Source of the DNA: CAUZJO01 sp963580245 | GTDB taxonomy: Bacteria; Sumerlaeota; Sumerlaeia; MVZB01 | Reading direction: 5' to 3' | NCBI GenBank assembly: GCA_963580245.1 | Contig: CAUZJO010000081.1 | Coordinates: forward strand, 1 to 21,101 | DNA length: 21,101 bases | Part shown: in pieces, positions 14,917 through 21,101 of the stretch | Numbering within the stretch: the first letter of the stretch is position 1 | How the letters are laid out: each line of letters starts with the position of its first letter | Notes under the pieces: generated by a model | What the model saw: the letters and a program-made list of their open reading frames with translations, nothing else | Told to the model about the DNA's origin: nothing | Database searches by the model: none | Translations under genes and position numbers: made by a program

Positions 14917-16965
14917 ATGATGATGCTTAGTCGGAGATTACTCGGAGTTAAGAGTCGGATCGTCGGGCTTTTTTTGGTTTGGGTTATTCCATGCGGGTTC
15001 CTGCCGGGAATCGCCGCAAGTCAGGATTCGCCCTCCAATGTTTTCTCGATCGACGACCTGCTTTCGATGCGCAAGCTGCACCAGGTCCTGATTTCGCCCG
15101 ATGGGGATTGGGTCGCTTATTTCGTCGAGGAGCCGCGCGGCGAGCAGGATTCCAAGGTCCCGGCCGCGCGAGGGCTGTGGCTGGCCGACACGCGAGGGGG
15201 CGCGGCGCGGGAGGTGACGGGGTTTCGGCCAGGCGATTCGTCGCTTCAATGGTCGCCCCAAAGCAACATGCTGACCTTCCTGGCCAACCGGCCGGGCGTC
15301 GGAGGCCGCCAGGTTTTCGGGCTCACTCCCGACGGTTTTCAGTTGCGCCCGCTCACCGCGACCAACGCGCCGATGGGCTCGTTCCGTTGGTCCCGCGACG
15401 AGAAACGCATCCTTTACCCGACCACTGAACCCCAAGACGCCCAGGAACGGGCGCGGATCGAGCTTGGCTATGACGCGATCGACGTCGTGGCGGGCGGTCC
15501 GGATCAGCCGGGCAGGGCGCAGGGGCTGTCGTGGCTTGACGTGGAGACCAACGAATTCCATCGGGTTGACCTCGGCGCGGTTCACGTCATGTCTTACGGG
15601 CTGTCGGGGGACGGCGCCGAAGTCGTGGCGGCGGTGGCCGCGAGCACGGCCGGGGGAGATACGTGGTTGCGGCCCAGCCTGTTGCGGGTCGGGCTGGATG
15701 GATCGACCCCCAGACCCGCCTGCGAGTCCCATGGCGGTTTGACGAACCCAAGCTGGTCGCCCGATGGACGCAAGATCGTTTTTCGGGGCTGCTCGATGGG
15801 GGCGCACGAGCCGTTTCCGGTGGCACTTTATTCCGTGAGCGCGGAAGGCGGCGAGCCGACGGACCTGGTCGCCGGCCGCCCGTTTAGCGTCGACTCGTAT
15901 CAGTGGCTGGGCGACACGGGCGACCTGTTGATCATGGCCACCGAAGGGGCGGATCGCTATCTGGCCCGGCTGTCGATTGAAACGGGAGAGCTGACGCGGC
16001 TCACGCCCCAGACGCATGTCTTGGCGTTTCGTTCCAGTTACAGCGCGTCGCGCGACGGCCGGAAACTTGCCTGCGTCCTGACCGCGGGAGATCAACCGCC
16101 CGACGTGTGGTTGATCGATCTGGACGGCGGCGAGGCCCGGCAATTTACCCACCTCAACCCTCATCTCGAGGAGCGCGACTACGGCGAGGTCGAAGAGGTC
16201 TTTTGGCGCGCGCCGGATGGGCTCCAGATCAGCGGCGTGTTGCTCAAGCCGGTGGGCCATGAGCCGGGCAATTACTATCCGCTGATCGTTCAGCTCCACG
16301 GCTCTCAAGTCGCCGACGTGACCGAATTCCAGGCCAGTTGGATGAACTGGGGGAACCTACTGGCGGCGAACGGATACGCCGTGCTGCTGCCCAATTATCG
16401 CGGCAGTCTGACCGACGGCTCGGATTTCTTTCGCGGCAACCTGGGCGACGCCGGCGGCAAGGACTTCGCCGACGTCATGGCGGGTGTCGACGCGATGATC
16501 GAGCGCGGCATCGCCGACCCCGAGCGGCTGGGCGTGGGCGGGGTGAGTTATGGCGGCTACCTGACGAGCTGGGCGGTGACGCAGACGACGCGGTTCAAGG
16601 CGGCGGTAATGGGCATCGGGCTGTCCAACTGGGTCACGATCGCCGGCCAGACGCCGGGCTACGCGATGCACGCGGCCTGTTACTGGACGTTCTCGCCGTA
16701 CGAGCGGCTCGAATTCGTCTGGGACCGCACGCCGATCAAGCATGTCGCCAACGTGGAGACGCCGACGTTGATCTACGCCGGACGCGAAGACAGTGCCGTC
16801 CCGATTTCGCAAAGCCGCGAATTCTTCCGCGCGCTCAGCCACTTCGGCGTCCCGTGCCGGTTCTACGCCTACCCGCGCGAGGGCCACAGCATCTTCGAAC
16901 CCAACCACGTGCGGCATAACATGGAGGCGATCCTGGAGTGGTATGGCCGGTACTTGGCCGATTAA
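14917..16965 (+). CDS. S9 family peptidase (prolyl oligopeptidase / DPP-IV / acylaminoacyl-peptidase type), exported
   Basis: This is a serine peptidase with an N-terminal WD40-like propeller and a C-terminal alpha/beta hydrolase, expected to cleave short peptides outside the cytoplasm. The 682-aa product has a signal peptide (basic MMMLSRRLLGVKSR, hydrophobic core about 16-32). Propeller strands with SPDG-like turns (LISPDGDWVAYF, PSWSPDGRKIVF) run to about residue 430. The catalytic domain carries Ser544 in GGVSYGGY, Asp625 in GREDSAVP and His657 in EGHSIFEP. The spacings (81 and 32) are close to those of DPP-IV. Three ATG codons stand in a row at 14917, 14920 and 14923 behind GGAGAG; any may be used. 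The gene is convergent with the kinase and preceded by a long inverted repeat. Confidence 0.92.
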   Translation: MMMLSRRLLGVKSRIVGLFLVWVIPCGFLPGIAASQDSPSNVFSIDDLLSMRKLHQVLISPDGDWVAYFVEEPRGEQDSKVPAARGLWLADTRGGAAREVTGFRPGDSSLQWSPQSNMLTFLANRPGVGGRQVFGLTPDGFQLRPLTATNAPMGSFRWSRDEKRILYPTTEPQDAQERARIELGYDAIDVVAGGPDQPGRAQGLSWLDVETNEFHRVDLGAVHVMSYGLSGDGAEVVAAVAASTAGGDTWLRPSLLRVGLDGSTPRPACESHGGLTNPSWSPDGRKIVFRGCSMGAHEPFPVALYSVSAEGGEPTDLVAGRPFSVDSYQWLGDTGDLLIMATEGADRYLARLSIETGELTRLTPQTHVLAFRSSYSASRDGRKLACVLTAGDQPPDVWLIDLDGGEARQFTHLNPHLEERDYGEVEEVFWRAPDGLQISGVLLKPVGHEPGNYYPLIVQLHGSQVADVTEFQASWMNWGNLLAANGYAVLLPNYRGSLTDGSDFFRGNLGDAGGKDFADVMAGVDAMIERGIADPERLGVGGVSYGGYLTSWAVTQTTRFKAAVMGIGLSNWVTIAGQTPGYAMHAACYWTFSPYERLEFVWDRTPIKHVANVETPTLIYAGREDSAVPISQSREFFRALSHFGVPCRFYAYPREGHSIFEPNHVRHNMEAILEWYGRYLAD

Positions 16966-17083
16966 CTGCTTCGCGTATCAACCGAATCAACGTGAAGTAT
17001 CAATTCGCCTCGCTCGTGTGATGCGCGGGCAAGAGAGCAGGGTTCGAGAGTTTGTTCGCAGGTTCGCCCGAATTTTGCGTCCC

Positions 17084-18695
17084 TCATGCAACGGCGGCGC
17101 CGAGTTTATCCGTGATGCGCGGCAGGGTGATGACGAACGTCGTCCCCTTGCCGGTTTCGGTGTTGAAGTCGAGCCGGCCGCCGTGGGCATCGACGATGCT
17201 CTTGCTGATGGCCGTCCCCAGGCCCGTACCGCCGGCTTTGCCGCTGGTGACGAACGGGTCGAAGAGGTGATCGCGGATTGCTTCGGGGATGCCGGGGCCG
17301 TTGTCGGTGATGTGGATGCGGGCCGAACCGTTTTCCTGGTCGCTCGCGATACGGATCAGGCCCTTCCCGCGAAGTGCTTCGATCGAATTGCGGATGATAT
17401 TACCCATCGCCCGTGAAAACCGGGCGGTGTCGATGCTGGCTGACCCGGGTTGGCTCTTGATGTTCCAGCTCGAGCCGGATGCCGCCTTCCCCAAGACCCA
17501 CGCTGAGATTCTCGGCCTCTTGATCGAGGAACGTGTTCAGGTTGACCGTTTCCTTCTCCAGCTTGACGCTCCCCCGCGTGAAATCGAGGATGTCCTGGGT
17601 CATGTTGTTCATCATGCGGATGTTCTTCTCGATCATGTTCAGAACTTTGGTCCGCGCCTCCTCGGTCATGGGCATCTTGAGCAGCGAGCAGGCCCCCAGG
17701 ATCACCGTCATGGGATTCCTGAAGTCGTGGACGATCGTGCCGGCCATCTGGCCCACCGCCGACAGGCGCTCGGCCCGCACCAGTTCGGCTCGCGTCTCGT
17801 TGAGCTGCTGGATGTGGTCGCGCAGGCCGACGCGCATCTCATCGAAGGCGCGGGTCAGGCACGCGATTTCGTCATGGGCGTCCGTGGTGAGCGCGGTGTC
17901 GTAGTCGCCCCTTGAAATGCGCGCGGCGGCGGCGGTCAATCGCTCGACGGGCCCGACCAAACCGCGCGAGACGAATCCCCCCACAACCAGGCAGATCACC
18001 AGCGCGGCCAGCGAGATGAGGACAATGCGCAGCATGTCGGCCCGCAGCAGGGCGAAATATTCGTCGGCGCGAAAATCGGTTTGGAGCAGGGCCACGACGC
18101 CGCCCGCGGAATCGCGGATGGGAGCGTATGCCGAGATCCAGTGGCCGTGTTCGTCCTCGTAGATGCCGGTCACGTTGGATTCGCCCCGCCCCAGGACGGG
18201 GATCATCGGCAGGCGCACGTCGTAGGTCTCGCCCACGAACAGGTCGTCGTCGGGCAGATCATTGGACATGACGACGAATTGGAGGACGGTGGCGGTGACC
18301 GAGCCCGAGCTGCACTTCGGCTGGGGCATGTTCGTGGTCGTTTGGGTCTTGGGCGACGGGGCGCCGGAACGGGAGGGGCGCAGCGTGTAGATCTCATTGG
18401 GCCATTGGTTGGCGCGTTTGATTGCGATCAGTTGCTCGCGCAGTTTTCGAAAGGCCGGCTCGGTGCGGAAGTTATCGGGCGTGATGCGTTCGTGCAGGTC
18501 GCCGTCGATCTGGAGGGCGGCGGTCTGGGCGACCAGGCGTAGCTGGTCCTGAAGCGTGCGTAGCTGGTCGGCGCCGCGGGTGTGGTATTGGAGATAACCC
18601 ATGACCCCGATGGCCAACAGGACCAGGGCCGACAGGATCAACTGGAGCTGCGATCGCAGTCTCAGACGCCGGAATAGATTGATACTCCGTTTCAT
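17084..18695 (-). pseudogene. Membrane sensor histidine kinase with a one-base frameshift before the ATPase domain
   Basis: The first frame (ATG 18695, AGGGG about 8 nt before it) encodes TM1 (about 18-36), an extracytoplasmic sensor region (about 40-218), TM2 (about 221-245), HAMP (about 240-293) and a HisKA helix with His323 in AGTIVHDFRNPM. It runs off into unrelated sequence after RLELEHQEPT. The catalytic ATPase domain is intact one base further on: IRNSIEAL (N box), DNGPGIP (G1) and GGTGLGTAIS (G2), ending at 17084. Removing one C from ACCCGGGT (17443-17450, shown on plus strand) joins them as QEPTGSASIDTARFS. The full protein would have about 536 aa. No response regulator is adjacent, so the kinase is an orphan. 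The change is either a real inactivating mutation or a sequence error in a C/G run. Confidence 0.85.
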
Positions 18696-18942
18696 GGCTC
18701 AACTACCCCTTTGGCGCGGTGAATGTCGGATGCGTGCATCGAAATATTCCCATCGTAGTACGCACGCTCCTCGGAGTGATTACTCCTCGACTCTCATTGG
18801 CCGGGTTCGACCCCTGTAACCTGACAGTGGGTCCGTGAGGATTCTGCTTGATGAGCGATTTGGGGACAAAGACAACATTCGCCAATTCCGGCTTCCAGGA
18901 ATCCGCCGGGGATACCTCAAACGGAGCGGGCGATGAGGGGTG

Positions 18943-18964
18943 CATCTCACGGATCCGGGAGATG
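18943..18964. repeat. Imperfect 22-bp palindrome, copy 1
   Basis: CATCTC and GAGATG flank the palindromic core CGGATCCG, with a single mismatched pair between arm and core. The core and most of the arms match the perfect palindrome at 19154-19175, 211 bp away, while the surrounding sequence differs. Confidence 0.65.
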
Positions 18965-19153
18965 GTCTTCCCAAAGTCACATAATTTGAGGCGTAAATGA
19001 TTTGAATTCAACGGGTTACGAAGTTCGGAAAAAGTGTAATTGGCTCCACGGGGGGGGGTGTTTTGCCTCCCCCGGGGTTCAAAGTTCGTTCAGGCAGTTA
19101 AGATCAATAATCTCAATGATGTGGATCATGAGCGCGACGAAAAATGGACGTGC

Positions 19154-19175
19154 CATTTCACGGATCCGTGAAATG
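19154..19175. repeat. Perfect 22-bp palindrome, copy 2
   Basis: The half-site CATTTCACGGA is followed directly by its exact reverse complement. It shares its centre CACGGATCCG with copy 1. A perfect dyad of this length is rare by chance and suggests a protein-binding site or mobile palindromic repeat. Confidence 0.7.
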
Positions 19176-19293
19176 CACCCGGCGATGAATCGGGCGAGAT
19201 GAATGGCCTTGACCGAGACCGGATGGATTGCGTACTGTACCGTGGTCCGACACTGCGCGGGAAGGCCGCAATCATCCCGCGGATTGTTCATGC

Positions 19294-19371
19294 GGCGGGT
19301 GTAGCTCAGTTGGTTAGAGCACTGGTTTGTGGCACCAGGGGTCGTGGGTTCAAATCCCATCACTCGCCCCA
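19294..19371 (+). tRNA. tRNA-His (GUG), with encoded CCA
   Basis: A complete cloverleaf is visible. The acceptor GCGGGTG (19295-19301) pairs with CACTCGC (19361-19367, one G-U). The D arm contains TAGCTCAGTTGGTTAGAGC. The anticodon stem CTGGT/ACCAG encloses loop TTGTGGC with anticodon GTG, and the T arm GTGGG TTCAAAT CCCAT is present. The extra G at 19294 opposite C73 (19368) is the G-1 that marks histidine tRNA. CCA is encoded at 19369-19371. Confidence 0.97.
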
Positions 19372-19392
19372 ATAATTCACACAAGTAAAGAT

Positions 19393-19453
19393 GGGGACAG
19401 GCGGCGGGGATTCTCCAGGATCGCCCCGTTGACCTGACTCATTCTCGGTCCCC
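19393..19453. repeat. REP-like nested hairpin after tRNA-His
   Basis: GGGGAC (19393-19398) pairs with GTCCCC (19448-19453), and inside it GGGGAT (19406-19411) pairs with ATC-CCCC (19420-19427, one bulge). The opening ATGGGGACAGGCGGCGG resembles ends of REP-type elements, a similarity from memory only. Confidence 0.35.
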
Positions 19454-19488
19454 GGTCGCTGGATTCGTATACCGCCCTGAATCACGCC

Positions 19489-19787
19489 ACCATTGATTTT
19501 ATTGGACTTACGACGACGATAAAAGACGATAAGACCCCCTTACGCTCCTCCAAGGGGTGTGAGTTGGGGTGTGAGCCAAGGGTGGCTTCTCCGATATAAA
19601 CTTCAACCTACCGGTCGGGGCCGACCCTGGCCGGGGGAAGAATGTTCACATCTGAGCGGTTCCCGGCATGTTGCCAGGATGTTGCCAGAACGTAGGCGGA
19701 ATCAAGCCGGAATGAACGGGAATGAAGGGGGGAATCGGGGCCTTGTGGATTCACGTGATTACCCACAAAACCACTGATTTTATTTGG
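19489..19787. repeat. Short imperfect direct repeat flanking about 264 bp
   Basis: ACCATTGATTTTATTGG (19489-19505) recurs as ACCACTGATTTTATTTGG (19770-19787), with one substitution and one extra T. The interval has no gene but includes ATGTTGCCAG twice in tandem (about 19669-19689). It may mark a small insertion or an att-like duplication. Confidence 0.35.
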
Positions 19788-20150
19788 TTTTCTGATGACG
19801 CGCCCGGCAGAACTCGAACCTGCAACCCTCGGCGTATAGCCGACCCAACAATCGACTTTCTGCCTTAGATAAAAGTCGGATTCGGCGATCTTCGGGTTAA
19901 AATCCAATCCTTCCGCACCCCTGCCCTTGAGCGCGAACAAACCGATCACGCAGACCCTGTCGCGCTGTTCGCCCGTTAGTAGTCGCGCAATCTCCGCGCC
20001 CGTCTCATAGGCCTCGGGGTCTTCAAGGAATTCCCTGAACTCCTTGGAGTACTCGATGATTTGCAGGGTCAGTTTGCCGAGATGTTTGGGTTGGTGAAAC
20101 CTGATCGGGATCAGGAGATTAACCGGTTTCCTCTGTTTCGTGGGTGTCAT
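19608..20150 (-). CDS. Hypothetical protein whose 3' end reads through tRNA debris
   Basis: I do not recognise this protein. From the ATG at 20150 (AGGGGG about 8 nt upstream) the first ~100 residues look like real coding: MTPTKQRKPVNLLIPIRFHQ, a predicted helix IIEYSKEFREFLEDPEAYET, then ARLLTGEQRDRVCVIGLFAL. After about residue 100 the frame passes through the tRNA 3' half (19800-19843, read as GYTPRVAGSSSAGR) and repeat sequence to a stop at 19608, so the C-terminus was probably replaced by an integration event. The natural protein may have been about 100-110 aa or a longer one now truncated. A GTG-started extension to 20219 looks non-coding. Its position next to an att-like tRNA piece suggests mobile-element origin, but it shows no integrase motif. 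Confidence 0.5.
   Translation of the reverse strand: MTPTKQRKPVNLLIPIRFHQPKHLGKLTLQIIEYSKEFREFLEDPEAYETGAEIARLLTGEQRDRVCVIGLFALKGRGAEGLDFNPKIAESDFYLRQKVDCWVGYTPRVAGSSSAGRVIRKPNKISGFVGNHVNPQGPDSPLHSRSFRLDSAYVLATSWQHAGNRSDVNILPPARVGPDR
19800..19843 (-). repeat. Isolated 3' half of a tRNA gene (probable att-site remnant)
   Basis: On the minus strand TCGGC/GCCGA form an anticodon-like stem (19829-19843). A perfect T arm follows (GCAGG, TTCGAGT, TCTGC, 19807-19823) and then an acceptor 3' strand CGGGCGC (19806-19800). No D arm or 5' acceptor strand (GCGCCCG expected) lies upstream. The loop is only 5 nt if the stem has 5 bp. The remaining arm sequence resembles tRNA-Arg from memory. tRNA 3' halves are typical products of integrase-mediated insertion. 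Confidence 0.65.
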
Positions 20151-20388
20151 CGGACCGCCCCCTTGGTCATGCGAAGTCCTGAACCCCTTGGCTGGGGAGA
20201 GTGATGGGGGCGATGGCACGCCAAGGGGTGAAGTGCCGCCGGTCGGTCATGACTCCGCCCGGTCGCCCCCAAGTCAAATTGTCAGCCTTCCTACCCGGTT
20301 CGGTCAACGCGATTCCTGGCCCGTCACGGCATTCTATTATTCTCGCCCCATCCCCCCCTGACTTTTCGTACGGAGGAGGGTGGGGGTG

Positions 20389-21101
20389 TCAACGTTCCAC
20401 CACGTTCGACTTCTTTTCGAGGTTAGTGACATCGACCGAAGGACGCTCCTCCGCTTGGAACGCTCCTTCAAGCGCCGCCAAGCGAGCCTCCAGCGCCTCG
20501 ATTTGCGTGTTCTTCGCCTCAAGCTCGGCCTTCATCACGTCATAAAGCCCCTGGATGGCGACTAGGGCCACGCCTTCGGCGTCGAGCGTGCCGATGTGGC
20601 GCTCGCTCGCCCCGAGGCCGAAGGCGGCCATGAAATCCTGCGCCATCGGTCCGATATGGCGCACGGCTTCGGGTTCGCCTTTGTAGCGCCATTGCGTGAC
20701 CGGCAGCCCCGCGACCTTCTCAAGAATCTCGCGCCGATCGACCTGCTCGAAGTCCTGCTTCGAGTTGCGGTCCGAGCCGTTGGTCCAAACGCCGCCGGCG
20801 GTCACATGGGCGGCGTTGCCGTTGGTCGCATCGGTGCCGACCTCGAGCGGGCGGGTCGGATCGGTCGTGTGGATACCGACGTTGTCACGCGGGTTCAGCA
20901 GAATGTCGGACGTGTTTGTACCGTTTGTCCGAATCTCGAAATCGTCCGTGCCCCCGAAGAAGCCCGCGTCTGCACGAATGAGCCCGCCATCCTGGAGCAT
21001 CGTGAGCCGCGGTTGGTCGCTCTCGCCGCTATCGTCGGTGTCGGCCTCGAGCGTCAGCCGGACCGAGCCGGCCCCGCCCGAAATCCGCGTATCGCCGTCG
21101 G
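20389..21101 (-). CDS. Tail-fibre-like protein with C-terminal S74 intramolecular chaperone, 5' end outside window
   Basis: The frame is open to the window edge, so the N-terminus is missing; an internal ATG at 21000 is not the real start. The visible 237 residues begin with short beta-rich repeats (GDTRISGGAGSVRLTLE, then ADAGFFGGTDDFEIRTNGTN, DNVGIHTTDPTRPLEVG), as in tail fibres or other trimeric surface fibres. The Peptidase_S74 domain starts at GSDRNSKQDFEQVD. Its Ser and Lys are five residues apart, as in the autoprotease dyad of endosialidase chaperones, so self-cleavage before that Ser (codon 20775-20773) is expected. IGPMAQDF and GVALVAIQGLYDVM are conserved, and a coiled coil (about KAELEAKNTQIEALEARLAAL) ends the protein. 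Such genes occur in phages but also in planctomycete chromosomes, so phage origin is not proven. Confidence 0.85.
   Translation of the reverse strand, partial: DGDTRISGGAGSVRLTLEADTDDSGESDQPRLTMLQDGGLIRADAGFFGGTDDFEIRTNGTNTSDILLNPRDNVGIHTTDPTRPLEVGTDATNGNAAHVTAGGVWTNGSDRNSKQDFEQVDRREILEKVAGLPVTQWRYKGEPEAVRHIGPMAQDFMAAFGLGASERHIGTLDAEGVALVAIQGLYDVMKAELEAKNTQIEALEARLAALEGAFQAEERPSVDVTNLEKKSNVVER

Larger units (their letters stand above)
18696..19293. other. Region of 598 bp between the kinase and tRNA-His with repeats and no clear gene
   Basis: No gene is firmly supported. A minus-strand frame (about 18703-19011, with SWKPELANVVFVPKSLI and LQGSNPANES inside) reads somewhat like protein but has only a TTG start and no family I know. 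The region holds two related palindromes (18943-18964 and 19154-19175), a small hairpin GGAGT/ACTCC (18773-18786) and a run of nine G (19050-19058). Confidence 0.45.

Noticed and set aside
14938..16308. Open frame of 456 codons on the minus strand
   Set aside because: Antisense to the S9 peptidase, with shadow composition and no motif.
19559..19777. Plus-strand ORF of 72 codons after tRNA-His as an integrase remnant
   Set aside because: It shows no tyrosine-recombinase motif and is full of repeat sequence.

Overview
The window looks like a high-GC chromosome segment from a member of the Planctomycetota, or a close PVC-group relative. The best evidence is a tandem pair of secreted proteins: a c-type-cytochrome/DUF1549/DUF1553 protein (PSD1 type) followed by a Tat-exported DUF1501 protein. 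This pairing is abundant in that phylum. Tat-exported SMP-30 and LVIVD-repeat lipoproteins and an S9 peptidase fit the same background. Assignment below phylum is not possible from sequence alone.

Layout. Positions 1-1626 hold tuf (EF-Tu, minus strand, cut inside its stop codon by the window edge), behind a ~400-nt hairpin-rich leader and a strong sigma70-like promoter. Positions 1761-10529 form a plus-strand block for the cell envelope: PSD1, DUF1501, SMP-30/gluconolactonase, a secreted Pro/Gly- and Tyr-rich protein of unknown function, a BtuF/TroA-like metal-chelate binding protein and an LVIVD-repeat lipoprotein. Positions 10730-12333 are a minus-strand toxin-antitoxin island, apparently less GC-rich. 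It holds a MazF toxin with a ribbon-helix-helix antitoxin under a clear promoter/operator, then a chain hicA-hicB-(5'-truncated brnT)-brnA in which every junction is a 4-bp start/stop overlap. Positions 12727-14499 are a phage remnant: a small terminase-like ORF and a large terminase subunit broken by a frameshift between its ATPase and nuclease halves. Two long inverted repeats precede an S9 prolyl-oligopeptidase-type peptidase (14917-16965). Convergent to it is a membrane histidine kinase (17084-18695, minus) broken by a one-base frameshift. Positions 18696-20388 are gene-poor and repeat-rich: two near-identical palindromes, a complete tRNA-His(GUG), a REP-like hairpin, a short direct repeat, and the isolated 3' half of another tRNA, which looks like an old attachment site. 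The window ends inside an S74-chaperone (tail-fibre-like) gene on the minus strand.

Functional reading. The left half is housekeeping plus envelope/secreted functions. The right half has the marks of repeated integration and decay: stacked toxin-antitoxin modules, an orphan broken terminase, tRNA debris, dispersed palindromes and a broken kinase. The most unusual object is the hicA-hicB-brnT fragment-brnA chain, which looks like two toxin-antitoxin operons fused into one translationally coupled unit. No CRISPR array, rRNA, integrase or transposase was recognised.
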